DNA from: AP-15 sp963777435
GTDB lineage: Bacteria > Pseudomonadota > Alphaproteobacteria > ATCC43930 > CGMCC-115725
Assembly: GCA_963777435.1 (NCBI GenBank)
Contig: CAVZQT010000003.1
Span: forward strand, 992,001 to 1,056,000
Reading direction: 5' to 3'
DNA length: 64,000 bases
Shown: positions 18,526 to 28,345 of the stretch, in pieces
How positions within the stretch are numbered: position 1 is the stretch's first letter
Layout of the letters: the number at the start of each line of letters is the position of its first letter
Program-made: the position numbers and the translations under genes
The notes under the pieces: model-generated
Told to the model about the DNA's origin: nothing
Databases searched by the model: none
Seen by the model: the letters and a program-made list of their open reading frames with translations, nothing else

Positions 18526-19296
18526 TCAGGCGTATTGCTGGAAGCGCCGAGACGCATCGGCAGTGTGCTCGCGCAAATCCTCGCCGTTGAAGCGCCGGCC
18601 GATGATTTCCCGGCGGCGTTTGATGTTGAGCTTTTGCAGAATATTGTGCACGTGGTTCTTGACGGTGGTGCTGCCCAACCCCAATCGCCGTGCGATCTCC
18701 TTGTTTTGCAAGCCGGCTGCAATCAGTCCGGCGATTTCGCGCTCTCGTCGGGTCAGGGGCTCGGACAATGGACCGGGGGAGCGGTCGGCTGCCAGCGTCG
18801 CCAATCGGTTGAACAGCAGCGCCGCGATGCGTGGCGGGCAGAATAGCTCGCCCCCGAGCGCGCGCCTGACGCTGGCGATCAAGTCTTCAACGGTTCCGTC
18901 CTGCGCGACGTACCCACAGCGCAGGCGATGATATCGGGCTCCTGCTCCGCGACGGCAACACCAACAATCCGCAGAGAGGGGAGCACGGCGTGGAGCCGTC
19001 GCGGCAGCGCCATGCATTTGGAACTCCCCATGTCCAGCAGCAGCGAGGCCGGCCGCAAGTCGCCGATTTCTTCCAGCGCGTCGGCGCGGGAGCCGTGACC
19101 GACAACATCCAGTCCTTCGGCTCGGGCGAGCACTGCTTTAAGCCCCTCGCGGAACAGGCGAGTCTCGCTGACGATGTAGAGGCGTGCAACCGGCGCCGGC
19201 AGTTCGGCGGGATCGTTGCCGCCGCCCGCCCGAAGTCGGCGTCGCCGCAGCGGCAGAGCCCTCTTCCGGCCGAATCAATGCGTTTCCAAGGTCCAT
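18526..19296 (-). CDS. LuxR-family response regulator with atypical receiver, two frameshifts
   Basis: The likely start is ATG 19296 (MDLGNALIRPEEG) after an AGGGGAT site. A G-run shift near 19215 leads to RLYIVSETRLFREGLKAVLA, a receiver-like domain with a single Asp in LLLDMGSSK. A second shift near 18905 leads to GYVAQDGTVEDLIASVRRA. The C-terminal part LTRREREIAGLIAAGLQNK and STTVKNHVHNILQKLNIK is a clear LuxR/FixJ helix-turn-helix. The usual acidic pair at the start of the receiver and the Lys near its end (here Q in YVAQD) are missing, so phosphorylation control is doubtful. It lies 71 bp upstream of the DUF4157 gene on the same strand and may be co-transcribed with it. Confidence 0.75.
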
Positions 19297-19834
19297 CCGT
19301 ATCCCCTGTGAGGTGGGCTGCGTGAACCGGCCCAGCCCTCGCGCGCACCATTGCCCCGCGCAATCTCCCGAAGTCACCTTCTGCGTTGGATCACGTCTTG
19401 TACGTGAAGTGCTTCACGCCTGTATCGAAAGCGTCTGGTAGGAGATGCGCCATAGCAGCGGGGATTTTTGCCAGACTTCCGTGCTCATCGGCGATCTCAT
19501 CCGCGGCGGTGTCCGATCGGGCGTAAGCTAATCGTAAGTGGGGTGTCGCGTATCGTACAACCTAGTTGTTGCATGATTTTTGGGTCATGATCGCGCCCGT
19601 TGAGCGCCAGAAATGCCGTAGAATACAACCCCAACCGCCATTTCGGATGTGACGCCAATAAACCGCCGCCGATTTCCGGCAGCGATATTGCCCTGTAGCG
19701 CCTGATTAAACGAACGCAAAGAAACGCCACGGCACGGCGGCTTGCTCCGTCGATCCTCGACACCTGCGCAATTCGCGTCGGTGCGTCGGAGGTCGGGGTT
19801 CGCTATGCTGCCCCTTCACGAAAGGGGGAACGCG
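19297..19834. other. Intergenic region, less GC-rich, probable divergent promoters
   Basis: About 540 bp between the LuxR-type regulator (-) and the enolase-superfamily gene (+). GC content falls visibly between about 19440 and 19720, as expected for promoter DNA. An 88-codon minus-strand frame at 19497-19763 has no recognisable features and an unconvincing composition. No gene is called. Confidence 0.5.
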
Positions 19835-21040
19835 ATGTGAGTCGCCGGTCTTGAAATTCTGCGCTGCGATGCCGGGTGGCGGAATTATCATTTTCTGAAG
19901 CTCACGACCGACGACGAGATTGTTGGGTGGAGCGAGTTCGACGAGGGCTTTGGCTCACCCGGGGTCGGCGCCGTTATCGAGCGCAAGTCGCCGCGGGTCG
20001 TCGGCCAAAATGTTTTCGATCATGAGCGGATCTATGCCGAGCTCTACTGCCTGACCCGGCCCGCGGCGGGCGGAGTCGTCGGCGAGGGATTGGGTGCGAT
20101 CGAGAACGCGTTGCTCGACGCCAAGGCCAAGGCGCTGAAGGTGCCGTGCCATGCCCTGCTCGGCGGCAAGATCCGCGACCGGGTTCGGGTCTACTGGTCG
20201 CATTGCGCCACTTGGCGCATCAACCATCCCAATTTCTACAAGCCGGCGATCACCAGTCTCGATGGCGTCCGCGCGATTGGCGCCGAGGCGCGCGACAAGG
20301 GTTTTGGCGCGCTCAAGACCAACATCTTTATCTATGATGGCGGAGCACCGCGCGGCTGGCGTCCGGGTTTTGGCGTGCCGTTTATGCCCGGGCTCAATGT
20401 CGACAAAACCGTGTTGCGCAATCTGCGGGCTCATCTCGAAGCAATCCGCGACGACGCCGGGACGGAGATGGATTTGCTCCTCGATCTCAACTTCAACGCC
20501 AAGACCGAGGGATATGTAAAGATCCTAAAGTCGATCGCCGATTTCGACATGTTCTGGGTCGAAATCGACAGCTACAGCGCAGCGGCTCTGGCTCATATCC
20601 GCCGCAATAGCCCGCACCCCATCAGTTCATGCGAGACATTGCTGGGGCTGCGCGAATTTCTGCCTTATTTCCGCGAGCAATCGATGGACGTCGCGATCAT
20701 CGATGCGGTGTGGAACGGCGTGTGGCAGTCAAACAAGATCGCGGCAGCGGCCGACGCCTTCGAGGTCAATATCGCACCGCATAATTTCTACGGCCATCTC
20801 GCGACGATGATGAACGTCCATTTCGCCGCGGCCACACCCAACCTCCGCATTATGGAGGTCGATGTCGACCGCCTGCCTTGGGACCACGAGCTGTTCACGA
20901 CCGCGCCGCAATTCGAGCACGGCCACATTATCGTGCCCGACACGCCAGGCTGGGGCACCGAGGCAAATGAAGACGCGATCCGCGCCCATCCGCCCACGAC
21001 CGGCGCCGGGCTGATGATCTATCGGCAGCACGGCTCGTAA
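19835..21040 (+). CDS. Enolase superfamily (mandelate racemase/muconate lactonizing type) enzyme, TGA at codon 2
   Basis: About 400 codons in one frame. The expected metal ligands and catalytic residues can be placed: Lys in GFGALKTNIF, Asp in DLLLDLNFNAK, Glu in MFWVEIDSY, Glu in SSCETLLGL, and His in NIAPHNFYGHLATMM. These enzymes abstract a proton alpha to a carboxylate of an acid sugar or similar substrate, using Mg2+. The ATG at 19835 follows an AGGGGGAA ribosome binding site in the right position, but the second codon is TGA (19838-19840) where CGA would restore the frame. Initiation further down would lose the N-terminal capping domain. The substrate cannot be told. Confidence 0.78.
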
Positions 21041-21639
21041 GCCGACCCAATGCTGTGCGACGGAACACTAATCCCCAGGACCAACATCCCCAGGACCTGC
21101 ATGCGGCGTCTCAGCGCTGCGTGAGCCGCTAGGCCGCCTTTCCCCTGGGGCAGGCCGATAATGCCGCCCTGTGCCGGTCACGACCGTACCGATACGTTGG
21201 CTTCCGGCGACTATCGCTTCGTGCGCGCTGCTCGTCACGGCGGCATATCGTTGACAATGGCTAATAAAATTATTGCCACGATCGCTATGACGAACCAGAT
21301 CGCCGCCGCGTCGGTTTTAGTCAGCAATGTTGCTCCACGGCGACGGAGATCCCGTATGTAAGATCGGCGAACATTCATCTCTAAATTAAAACACTTGCGG
21401 AATGGAATCTGGTGCACCAAACGCGCTGGAAGCGTTGATGTTGCTCATGCCCCATTTTTAACACCGACTCTATAGCCCATTATATCCCGTCGGCTTGGTC
21501 TTATTCCCGTTGGCCAGGAGATTGGGTCGTGTTTGGTTCGGTGCGTACGCGGTAAATCGTCTTTAACGGCAGTTTGAGAACGGCGCCCGGCCGCTGGCGT
21601 CAAGCTATTAAGAATGTCGATACGCTGGCGGAGGCGGTC
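21041..21639. other. Intergenic region with one possible small ORF
   Basis: About 600 bp, lower in GC from 21240 to 21560. Apart from a possible small membrane protein on the minus strand, nothing recognisable was seen. A short direct repeat, CCCCAGGACC, occurs twice near 21075 and 21090. Confidence 0.45.
21235..21378 (-). CDS. Possible small single-span membrane protein
   Basis: A 47-residue frame from ATG 21378. The N-terminal half is basic (MNVRRSYIRDLRRRG) and the C-terminal half is one hydrophobic helix, AAAIWFVIAIVAIILLAIV, followed by NDMPP. The basic-then-hydrophobic layout fits an inner-membrane protein with its N-terminus in the cytosol. No strong ribosome binding site is visible and no family is recognised. 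It could be chance, because this DNA is relatively AT-rich. Confidence 0.3.
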   Translation of the reverse strand: MNVRRSYIRDLRRRGATLLTKTDAAAIWFVIAIVAIILLAIVNDMPP

Positions 21640-23507
21640 ATGGCGGAAACGGTTTGCGATCATATCGTCGCGATCTTGATGGATTGGGGCGTCGACACCG
21701 TTTTCGGGCTGCCTGGTGATGGGATCAATGGTTTTGTCGAATCATTGCGCCGGGCAAAGGACCGCATCAGGTTCATTCACTGCCGGCACGAAGAGGCCGC
21801 TGCACTCGCCGCCTGCGGTTATGCCAAATTCACTGGGCGCCTCGGGGTCGTCTTTTCAACGGCGGCGCCGGGGGCGGTGCATCTTCTGAACGGGCTTTAC
21901 GACGCCAAGATCGACGGCGCCCCGGTGCTGGCAATCACCGGGATGACGTATCACGATTTGATCGGCACGCATTATTTGCAAGACATCAACCAGGATTATC
22001 TCTTTCAAAATGTCGCCGCCTACAATCAGCGGCTCATGGCCCCAGAGCATGTCGAGAACGTCGTCAATCTCGCCTGCCGCAATGCATTGGCATATCGCGC
22101 GGTTGGCCATGTGGCTATCCCGATCGATATTCAGGCAATGGGGGCGGCCTGACTGGAAGCGCTTCAAACGCAATGTCAAGGGGCATACCTCGTGCGCCTT
22201 TCAGACACCACGCACCGTGCCGGAGCGGCCGTTGTTGGAAGAAGCGGCAAAGCTCCTCGCGGGCAAGAAGAAGGTCGCAATCCTCGCCGGCGCCGGCGCT
22301 CGCGGCACCCGTTCCGAGCTCGAGCAAGTCGCCGAACGCCTCGGGGCGCCGATCGTCAAAGCCTTGCTCGGCAAGGAATGCGTGCCCGATGACAGCCCGT
22401 ACACCACCGGCGGGATCGGAGTGGTCGGAACCCGGCCCTCGGTCGAAGCCTTTCGCAATTGCGACGCGCTGCTGATCGTCGGCAGCTGTTTCCCTTACAT
22501 CAAATTTTTGCCCACCGGGGCAGGCCGTCGGCGTGCAAATCGACGACAAGCCCGAACGGATCGGACTTCGCTATCCGGTCGAAGTCGGCCTCGTCGGCGA
22601 CGCCCAGGCAACATTGCGCGAACTTCTGTCGCTATTGCCGCGCAATGAGGACCGCAATTTCCTGACACAAGCACAACAGCAGATGCGCGAATGGTGGGCA
22701 TTGCTGGAGGAGCGCGCCAATTACCACAGTACGCCAATGCGCCCGCAGACTGTGGCGTGGCATTTGCCGGAGCTGATGGCGTTCGATGCCATTCTGTGCG
22801 GCGATTCCGGTACGGTCACAGTGTGGCAGGCGCGCATGAAATTGCGCGAGCAGCAGCGGTTTTCATTCAGTGGCACGTTGTGCAGCATGGCCGCGGCACA
22901 GCCCTATGCTATTGGCGCGCAGACCGCCTATCCCAACCGGCAAGTTGTAGCTTTTACCGGCGACGGCTCAATGACGATGATGATGGGCGATTTTGCGACC
23001 TTGGTGCAGCATGCGCTGCCGGTGAAGGTCGTCGTCATCAAGAACAATACACTGGGCCTGATTAAATGGGAGCAGATGCTCTATCTCGGCAATCCGGAAT
23101 ATGGCGTCGATCTGGCGCCGATCGATTTTGTCAAATTTGCCGAGGCGTGCGGTGCTCGCGGCTTACGCATCGAGGATCCGACACGGTGCCGCGAACAGTT
23201 ACGCGAAGGTCTCGCGCTCGATGGTCCGGCATTGATCGAGTGCGTCGTCGACCCACTGGAGCCGCCCTGGCCGCCGGAGATTACGCGCGACGAGGCCGAA
23301 AAGCTGCTGTCCGCGATGCGGCACAGCGAGCGAAATACGCGCCCGATTGGGCTGACGATCGGCCGCCATGCGGTGCAGGAATTCAGCTTTAGTCAGAGCC
23401 CGTTTGGCGTCGCGGGGCGGGTCATCGACCGCCTGACCGGCCGCAAGGAAGAGGCGTCGCCGAACCAAACAAAGCAAAACCAAAAAGAAAAAGAAAAGGC
23501 AGATTAA
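21640..23507 (+). CDS. Thiamine-diphosphate enzyme, pyruvate oxidase/dehydrogenase (PoxB)-like, two frameshifts
   Basis: It starts at ATG 21640 after GGAGG and has about 622 codons, normal for the PoxB/acetolactate synthase-like family. GVDTVFGLPGDGINGFVES and the catalytic-Glu region CRHEEAAALAACGYAK form the pyrimidine domain. FTGDGSMTMMMGDFATLV through VVIKNNTLGL is the GDG(x)nNN thiamine diphosphate and Mg2+ site. Frames shift near 22140 (five G where four restore MGRPDWKR) and near 22516 (four G where three restore PTGQAVGVQIDD), both at G runs and so likely assembly indels. The C-terminus is lysine-rich (QNQKEKEKAD). The FAD/Fe-S gene begins 2 bp after the stop, so both may serve one oxidative route. 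Confidence 0.83.
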
Positions 23508-23508
23508 G

Positions 23509-25950
23509 ATGACCGTCGCCATCGAGACACTCACGGCGCGGGCGCGTCAATTCTCGCCTGCCTCAAACACCCCGGTGCAACGCCGCCACCGTGAGGCGGC
23601 CGCCGATCTCGCTGATGCGCTCGCCGGCGAAATTACCGGGGAAGTTCGGTTCGATCGCGCAAGCCGCGCGCTTTACGCGACCGATCTGTCGATCTATCGC
23701 CAGGTTCCGATCGGAGTGGTGATTCCGAAGGATGTGGCCGATGTCGAGGCCACGGTCGCAGCTTGCCGCGCGCGCCAGGTGCCGATCCTCGGGCGGGGAT
23801 GCGGCACCAACCTCTCCTGCCAGACCTGCAATGTCGCAGTGGTCATCGATTTTTCGAAATACATGAACCGGATCTTGGCGCTCGATCCGGACGGGCGGCG
23901 CGCCAAGGTGCAGCCGGGCGTGATCAATGACCAGGTGCGCCAGGCCGCGCAAAAGCACGGCCTGACCTATGCCCCCGACCCCGCGACCCACGCCTATTGC
24001 ACACTCGGCGGCAATATCGGCAATTACTCCTGCGGCGCCCACACCGTTATGGGCGGCAAAACCGTCGACAATATCGAGGAACTCGACATCCTGCCCTATG
24101 ACGGTCTGCGGATGCGGGTGGGCGCTACCGATGACGATGCTTTGGATCTGATCCGCAGCGGCGGTGGCCAGCGCGCTGAAATTTACACGCGGCTTAAAGA
24201 ATTGGCTGAGCGCTATGCCGACGAGATCCGCCGGCGTTATCCCAAAATTCCGCGCTGCATATCCGGCTATAATCTCGATGATCTCTTGCCGGAAAAGGGC
24301 TTCCATGTCGCGCGTTCTCTGGTTGGGTCGGAAGGGACCTGTGCGCTGACATTAGCGGCGACATTGCGTCTGCTGCCGTGGCCGGCGAAGCGCGCACTCT
24401 TGGTCCTGGGCTATCCCGTGTGGCGCGTGCCGCAGATGATGTCGCCGAGTTGCGCGGACTCGGCCCCGATGCGCTCGAAGCCTTCGACGGCCACGTGGTC
24501 GAGAACATGAAGCGCAAAGGCAAACCTGTGCACGGCGAGGGTCTGTTGCCTCAGGGTAAGGCCTGGTTGCTGGTCGAGTCGGCGGCGACGAACAAAAAGA
24601 GGCGAACGACAAGGCGGAAAAGGCCTACGCTCGCCTGAAAAAGATCGGCACGCACGCCTCCGGCATGCGTCTGATCGGACCCGCGGAGGAGCAGGCGAAG
24701 GTCTGGAATATCCGCGAAAATGGGGTGGGCTCCAGCCACATCCCCGGCGTCGAGGAGGCCTGGCCGTCCTGGGAGGATGCGGCGGTCCCACCCGAACGGC
24801 CCGGCGATTATCTGCGTGAGTTCAATGAGCTGAACGAACGCTTTGGCTACACCGCGACGCTTTCGGCCATTTCGGCGATGGCTGCGTCCATGCACGCATG
24901 ACCTTCGGGCTCAAGACCAAGGAGGGGGTCGCGCGTTTTCATGAGTACATGCAGGAGGCCTCCGATCTCTGCCTCAAATACGGCGGCTCGCTGTCCGGCG
25001 AGCATGGCGACGGCCAAGCCAAAGGCGAGCTGTTGCCGAAAATGTTCGGACCCGAGTTGATCCAGGCGTTCCGCGAATTCAAAACGATCTGGGACCCGCA
25101 TTGGCGGATGAATCCGGGAAAGGTCATCGACGCCCATCCGCTCGATGCCAATCTGCGCCTGGGCCCGGATTCTGCGCCAAGGCAGGTCGAGACCTATTTC
25201 CGGTATCCCGACGACCACGGCAGTTTCACGCAAGCCGCCGAGCGCTGTTTTGGGGTCGGGAAATGCCGCAGCCTTGATGGCCAGACGATGTGCCCGAGTT
25301 TCCCGCTCATCGGGCTCGAGCCTAGCTGTCTGTCGGTGTTTCGCGACGAGCTCAGAAACATGCTGCCCGACGACGAGGATGCCCAGCGCCTCGCCTGCCA
25401 GAGCAAGACCTTGAGCGAGTTGCTGCTCGCGACCCCCGGCTGGAAGCCGCCAAAACTCGCCGCCAAGGCATTGGTCCAGACTCATTGCCACCACAAGGCC
25501 GTGCTCGATTCCGAGACGCAGCAGCGGATGTTTGAGGCGATGGGGCTGAAATTGCAGCCCAACCCGAGCGGATGCTGCGGCCATGCCGGCTCGTTTGGCT
25601 ACGAGGCCGATCACTATCCGGTTTCGATGGCAATTGCCGAGCAGGCCTTGTTGCCCGCGGTCCGACGCGCCGGCAACGACACGCTGATCATCGCCGACGG
25701 CTTTAGCTGCCGCGAGCAGATCCATCACGGCGCCGGGCGTCATGCGCTTCACCCGGCCGAAATTGTGGAACTCGCGTTAAAGAACGAGCAGGTAATTTCG
25801 GCCAGTCAGATCGAACAACGCCTTCAACAAGCCCCGGCGAGGGTTGAGCCGGCAGCGGCGGCAGCCGTGTTGGCGGCGATCGCCGCTGTTAGCGGTTTGG
25901 TGCTTTGGCTCGGACGCCGGCAATCGCAACGATCATTCCGCGCGCATTAG
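23509..25950 (+). CDS. FAD-binding and Fe-S oxidoreductase (D-lactate/glycolate dehydrogenase type), frameshifted, central part missing
   Basis: The N-terminal half is a FAD-binding type 4 domain (VPILGRGCGTNLSCQTC, GNIGNYSCGAHTVMGGKTV). Frames shift near 24415 (to DDVAELRGLGPDALEAFDG), near 24590 and near 24862 (to FGHFGDGCVHARMTFGLK). The C-terminal part has GVGKCRSLDGQTMCPSF, which starts the Fe-S region, then jumps to GLEPSCLSVFRDEL and PSGCCGHAGSFGYE of the second CCG domain. Relatives of about 970-1000 residues have some 170-200 residues here, including the CxxCxxxCP cluster. That block is absent. The extreme C-terminus (AAAAAVLAAIAAVSGLVLW) looks like a membrane anchor. Substrate unproven; a 2-hydroxyacid is likely. 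Confidence 0.78.
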
Positions 25951-26199
25951 GACGCCCCGAACACTGGGCTCTCAAGCCTCAACGGGAACACGCCAGTACA
26001 ACGCTAAGGAGCAGCCCTCCAAGCTTCGGGTGAGGTTTCATCCCCCCTTCGCCCGCTCCCATTCTCTAGCGATATAAATTTCCGCACCGCGACCTGCGCG
26101 AGAAGCGCCTCGAAGGGCTTAGCAAGGTCAGAGCGCGCCAATTGGCGTGCCCGCCAGCCATCCCTTCGCTAAGCTGCGGCGCGGGAGGTTGGGCCGACA

Positions 26200-26382
26200 A
26201 TGCTCACCACAGACATGCTATTCGGGATGAACATTTTAACGTTGCTGGGCCTCATTCTGACCGGGTTCGGCCTCACTCTGCGGAGAATGGCGAATGCCGG
26301 GCTGCCCTTGTGTATCGGGGTGATGAGCCTCGGAACGGTTCTCGTGCTGGCCGGGCTCTACGCCGGCAGCTGGCCGCATTAG
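26200..26382 (+). CDS. Small two-span membrane protein
   Basis: A 60-residue frame from ATG 26200, preceded by a GGGAGG site at about 26185. It contains two hydrophobic stretches, MNILTLLGLILTGFGLTL and CIGVMSLGTVLVLAGLYAG, separated by a basic turn (RRMANAG), as in small inner-membrane proteins. No family is recognised. It stands alone between the oxidoreductase gene and the IS256-type element. Confidence 0.5.
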   Translation: MLTTDMLFGMNILTLLGLILTGFGLTLRRMANAGLPLCIGVMSLGTVLVLAGLYAGSWPH

Positions 26383-26611
26383 GGAAGGCAGCCTCCCCGG
26401 ATCAGGGGTGTAAACAGCCGTTTCGGCCGGCAACAAAGGTTGGGGCAAGGTGTCGCGGCAGCCGAATTGGACGTTCTCATGAGGGCTTTTTTAGGCCACT
26501 AAGACAGGCCATCGATTTCGGGCTAGTTATCAGAGGATTTCAGAAATCTACGGTTGTGGTTGATCTGGATCAACCTGATGGCCACCGGAACTCACTAATC
26601 ACTTTGCCGGA

Positions 26612-27948
26612 TCAGAGGATAGCGGGCGGGAGCAGTCGCATTCTCGCCGAATTTTGGTGATGGTCCAAGGGTTCAGGCGGCGGCGGTTCGGGATTGCGAG
26701 ATGTCGGGTTGGCGGCGACTTCGATCCCGTCAGTGAACCTGACACCTTGAATGAGCTTGGGCAACTGGTTGTGGCCATCGAGCCTGCGCCAGCTTTTCTG
26801 CGCCGCATCGACGAGCTTGAATACCATGGCGAGCGCCGTCCTATTCGACAGGCAGCCCTTCGAGCGGATCGTGCGGTGCCGCACGGTGGCAAAGGTGCTC
26901 TCGATCGGGTTCGAGGTCCGCAGATGTTTCCAGTGTTCGGCAGGGAAATCGTAGAATGCGAGCAGGGCCTGGCGATCCTTTGCCAGGCACTCGCGGCCTT
27001 ATCGTATTTGAGCTGGTAGGCTGCGATGAAGGCGTCGAACGCGGCCTCGGCGTCCTTGCTCGTCTCCGCCATCCAGATCTCCTGTAAGGCCCGCTTGGCT
27101 TTGGGCTGCTGGCTTTTCGGCAGTTTGTTGAGGACGTTGGCGGTCTTGTGCACCCAGCAGCGTTGCTCGCGTGTGGCCGGCCACAGCTCGCCGAGCGCCT
27201 TCCAAAAGCCAAGCGCGCCGTCGGCGACGGCGAGTTCGGGCGTGACGACCAGGCCTCGGTTCTGCAAATCGATCAGCAGCTCGCGCCAATCCTGCGCGCT
27301 TTCGCGCGCGCCGTCAGTGAAGCCGAGCAGCTCCTTCCTGCCCTCCGGCGTCGCGCCGATGATCACCAGGATGCATTGCTTGGCGTCTTCGAGGCGGGCC
27401 TGCAGGTAAATGCCGTCGGCCCACACGTAGACGTAGCGCTTGGCCGACAGATCGCGCTTCTTCCAGTGCTCGTGCTCGTCGATCCAGACCTCCTTCAGCC
27501 GGGCAATGGTCGAGGCCGACAGGCCCGGCGCATCCTTGCCGAGCAGGGCCGCAAGCGCCTCCTCGAAATCGCCGGTCGAGATGCCTTTCAGGTAAAGGAT
27601 CGGGATCAGCACCTCCAGGCTGCGGGAGCGCCGTGCATAGGGCGGCAGGATCGCGGGGGTGAAGCGGATGCCCCGGCGTCATCGGCAGCGCCACGGTCGC
27701 GCACGCGCGGTTGGCGCACGCCGACCGGGCCAATGCCGGTCATCACCCGCGTCAGGCAGATGCCCGTGCCGGACCATGCGGTTCAGGCCAGTAGCGGTCT
27801 TCAGATCGACATGCTTGGCCAGGAATTCGGCCACCTCGGCCTCGATCGCTTGGGCCAGTAGGGCGCGCGCTCCGTTGCGCAGCACCTCGGTGAGCGGGTC
27901 GGCGAATGACCCTGGTTGAAGCAGCTTGACGACGTTAGCATCGGACAC
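26612..27948 (-). mobile_element. IS256-family transposase gene, three frameshifts
   Basis: The gene reads from ATG 27948 (MSDANVVKLLQPGSFADPL). AEVAEFLAKHVDLKTATGL, the central VLIPILYLKGISTGDFEE and ARLKEVWIDEHEHWKKRDL, and the C-terminal RTSNPIESTFATVRHRTIR are IS256/mutator-type transposase motifs. YVWADGIYLQARLED holds the first catalytic Asp, VTPELAVADGALGFWKAL the second, and the IES segment the Glu. Frames shift near 27760, 27680 and 27005, so no full transposase is made as read. A weak inverted similarity (TTGGTGA.GG) exists between about 26652 and the complement of about 28030, but no target duplication was found, so the element ends are uncertain. Confidence 0.8.
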
Positions 27949-28345
27949 GGCGTATCACTCCTTTGCGGGAGAAGTGGAGGCGCGAACACCCCCACGATAC
28001 GCCGCCTTCATCCCGTCAGCCCGTCACCAACTTCCGCCCATAGCTCGAATCCGGGCGATGATGCGCCTTGTTATGCGATCTGCATGCAGCGGGTGGAAGA
28101 CCAAGCGGCGTATCTGAGAGCGTATGGACACAAGTGAATTTATGATTGCGGACCGTGGCCGCGATCCGGCTTTATCAGGTGCGATCCGGTTGGCGAGTTA
28201 GGATCAATTAAGATTTGTATGATCCCCGGGCAGCAAGAACCGGCGAGGGTTAGGGGGCGGGCGCCCTGCAGATTATGGGATCATGAGCTCTGACAGCCAC
28301 GCCACTGAATTTACTCATTGCCGCCGATGACCGGAGACTGCTTCT
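27949..28345. other. Intergenic region beside the IS256-type element
   Basis: About 400 bp that includes the upstream end of the IS256-type element (to roughly 28040) and the promoter region of the flavin monooxygenase gene. Short frames here have no recognisable features. Confidence 0.4.

Noticed and set aside
19497..19763. An 88-codon minus-strand frame upstream of the LuxR-type gene
   Set aside because: No ribosome binding site, domain or sensible composition; the area looks like promoter DNA.
14600..19840. Alternative genetic code with TAG or TGA read as amino acids
   Set aside because: TGA and TAG are used as ordinary stops throughout the window, for example at 40044-40046 and 6604-6606. 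Two isolated cases fit mutation or error better.
26645..28035. Exact ends and target duplication of the IS256-type element
   Set aside because: Only a weak inverted match (TTGGTGA.GG) was found and the flanking bases do not repeat, so no boundaries are claimed.
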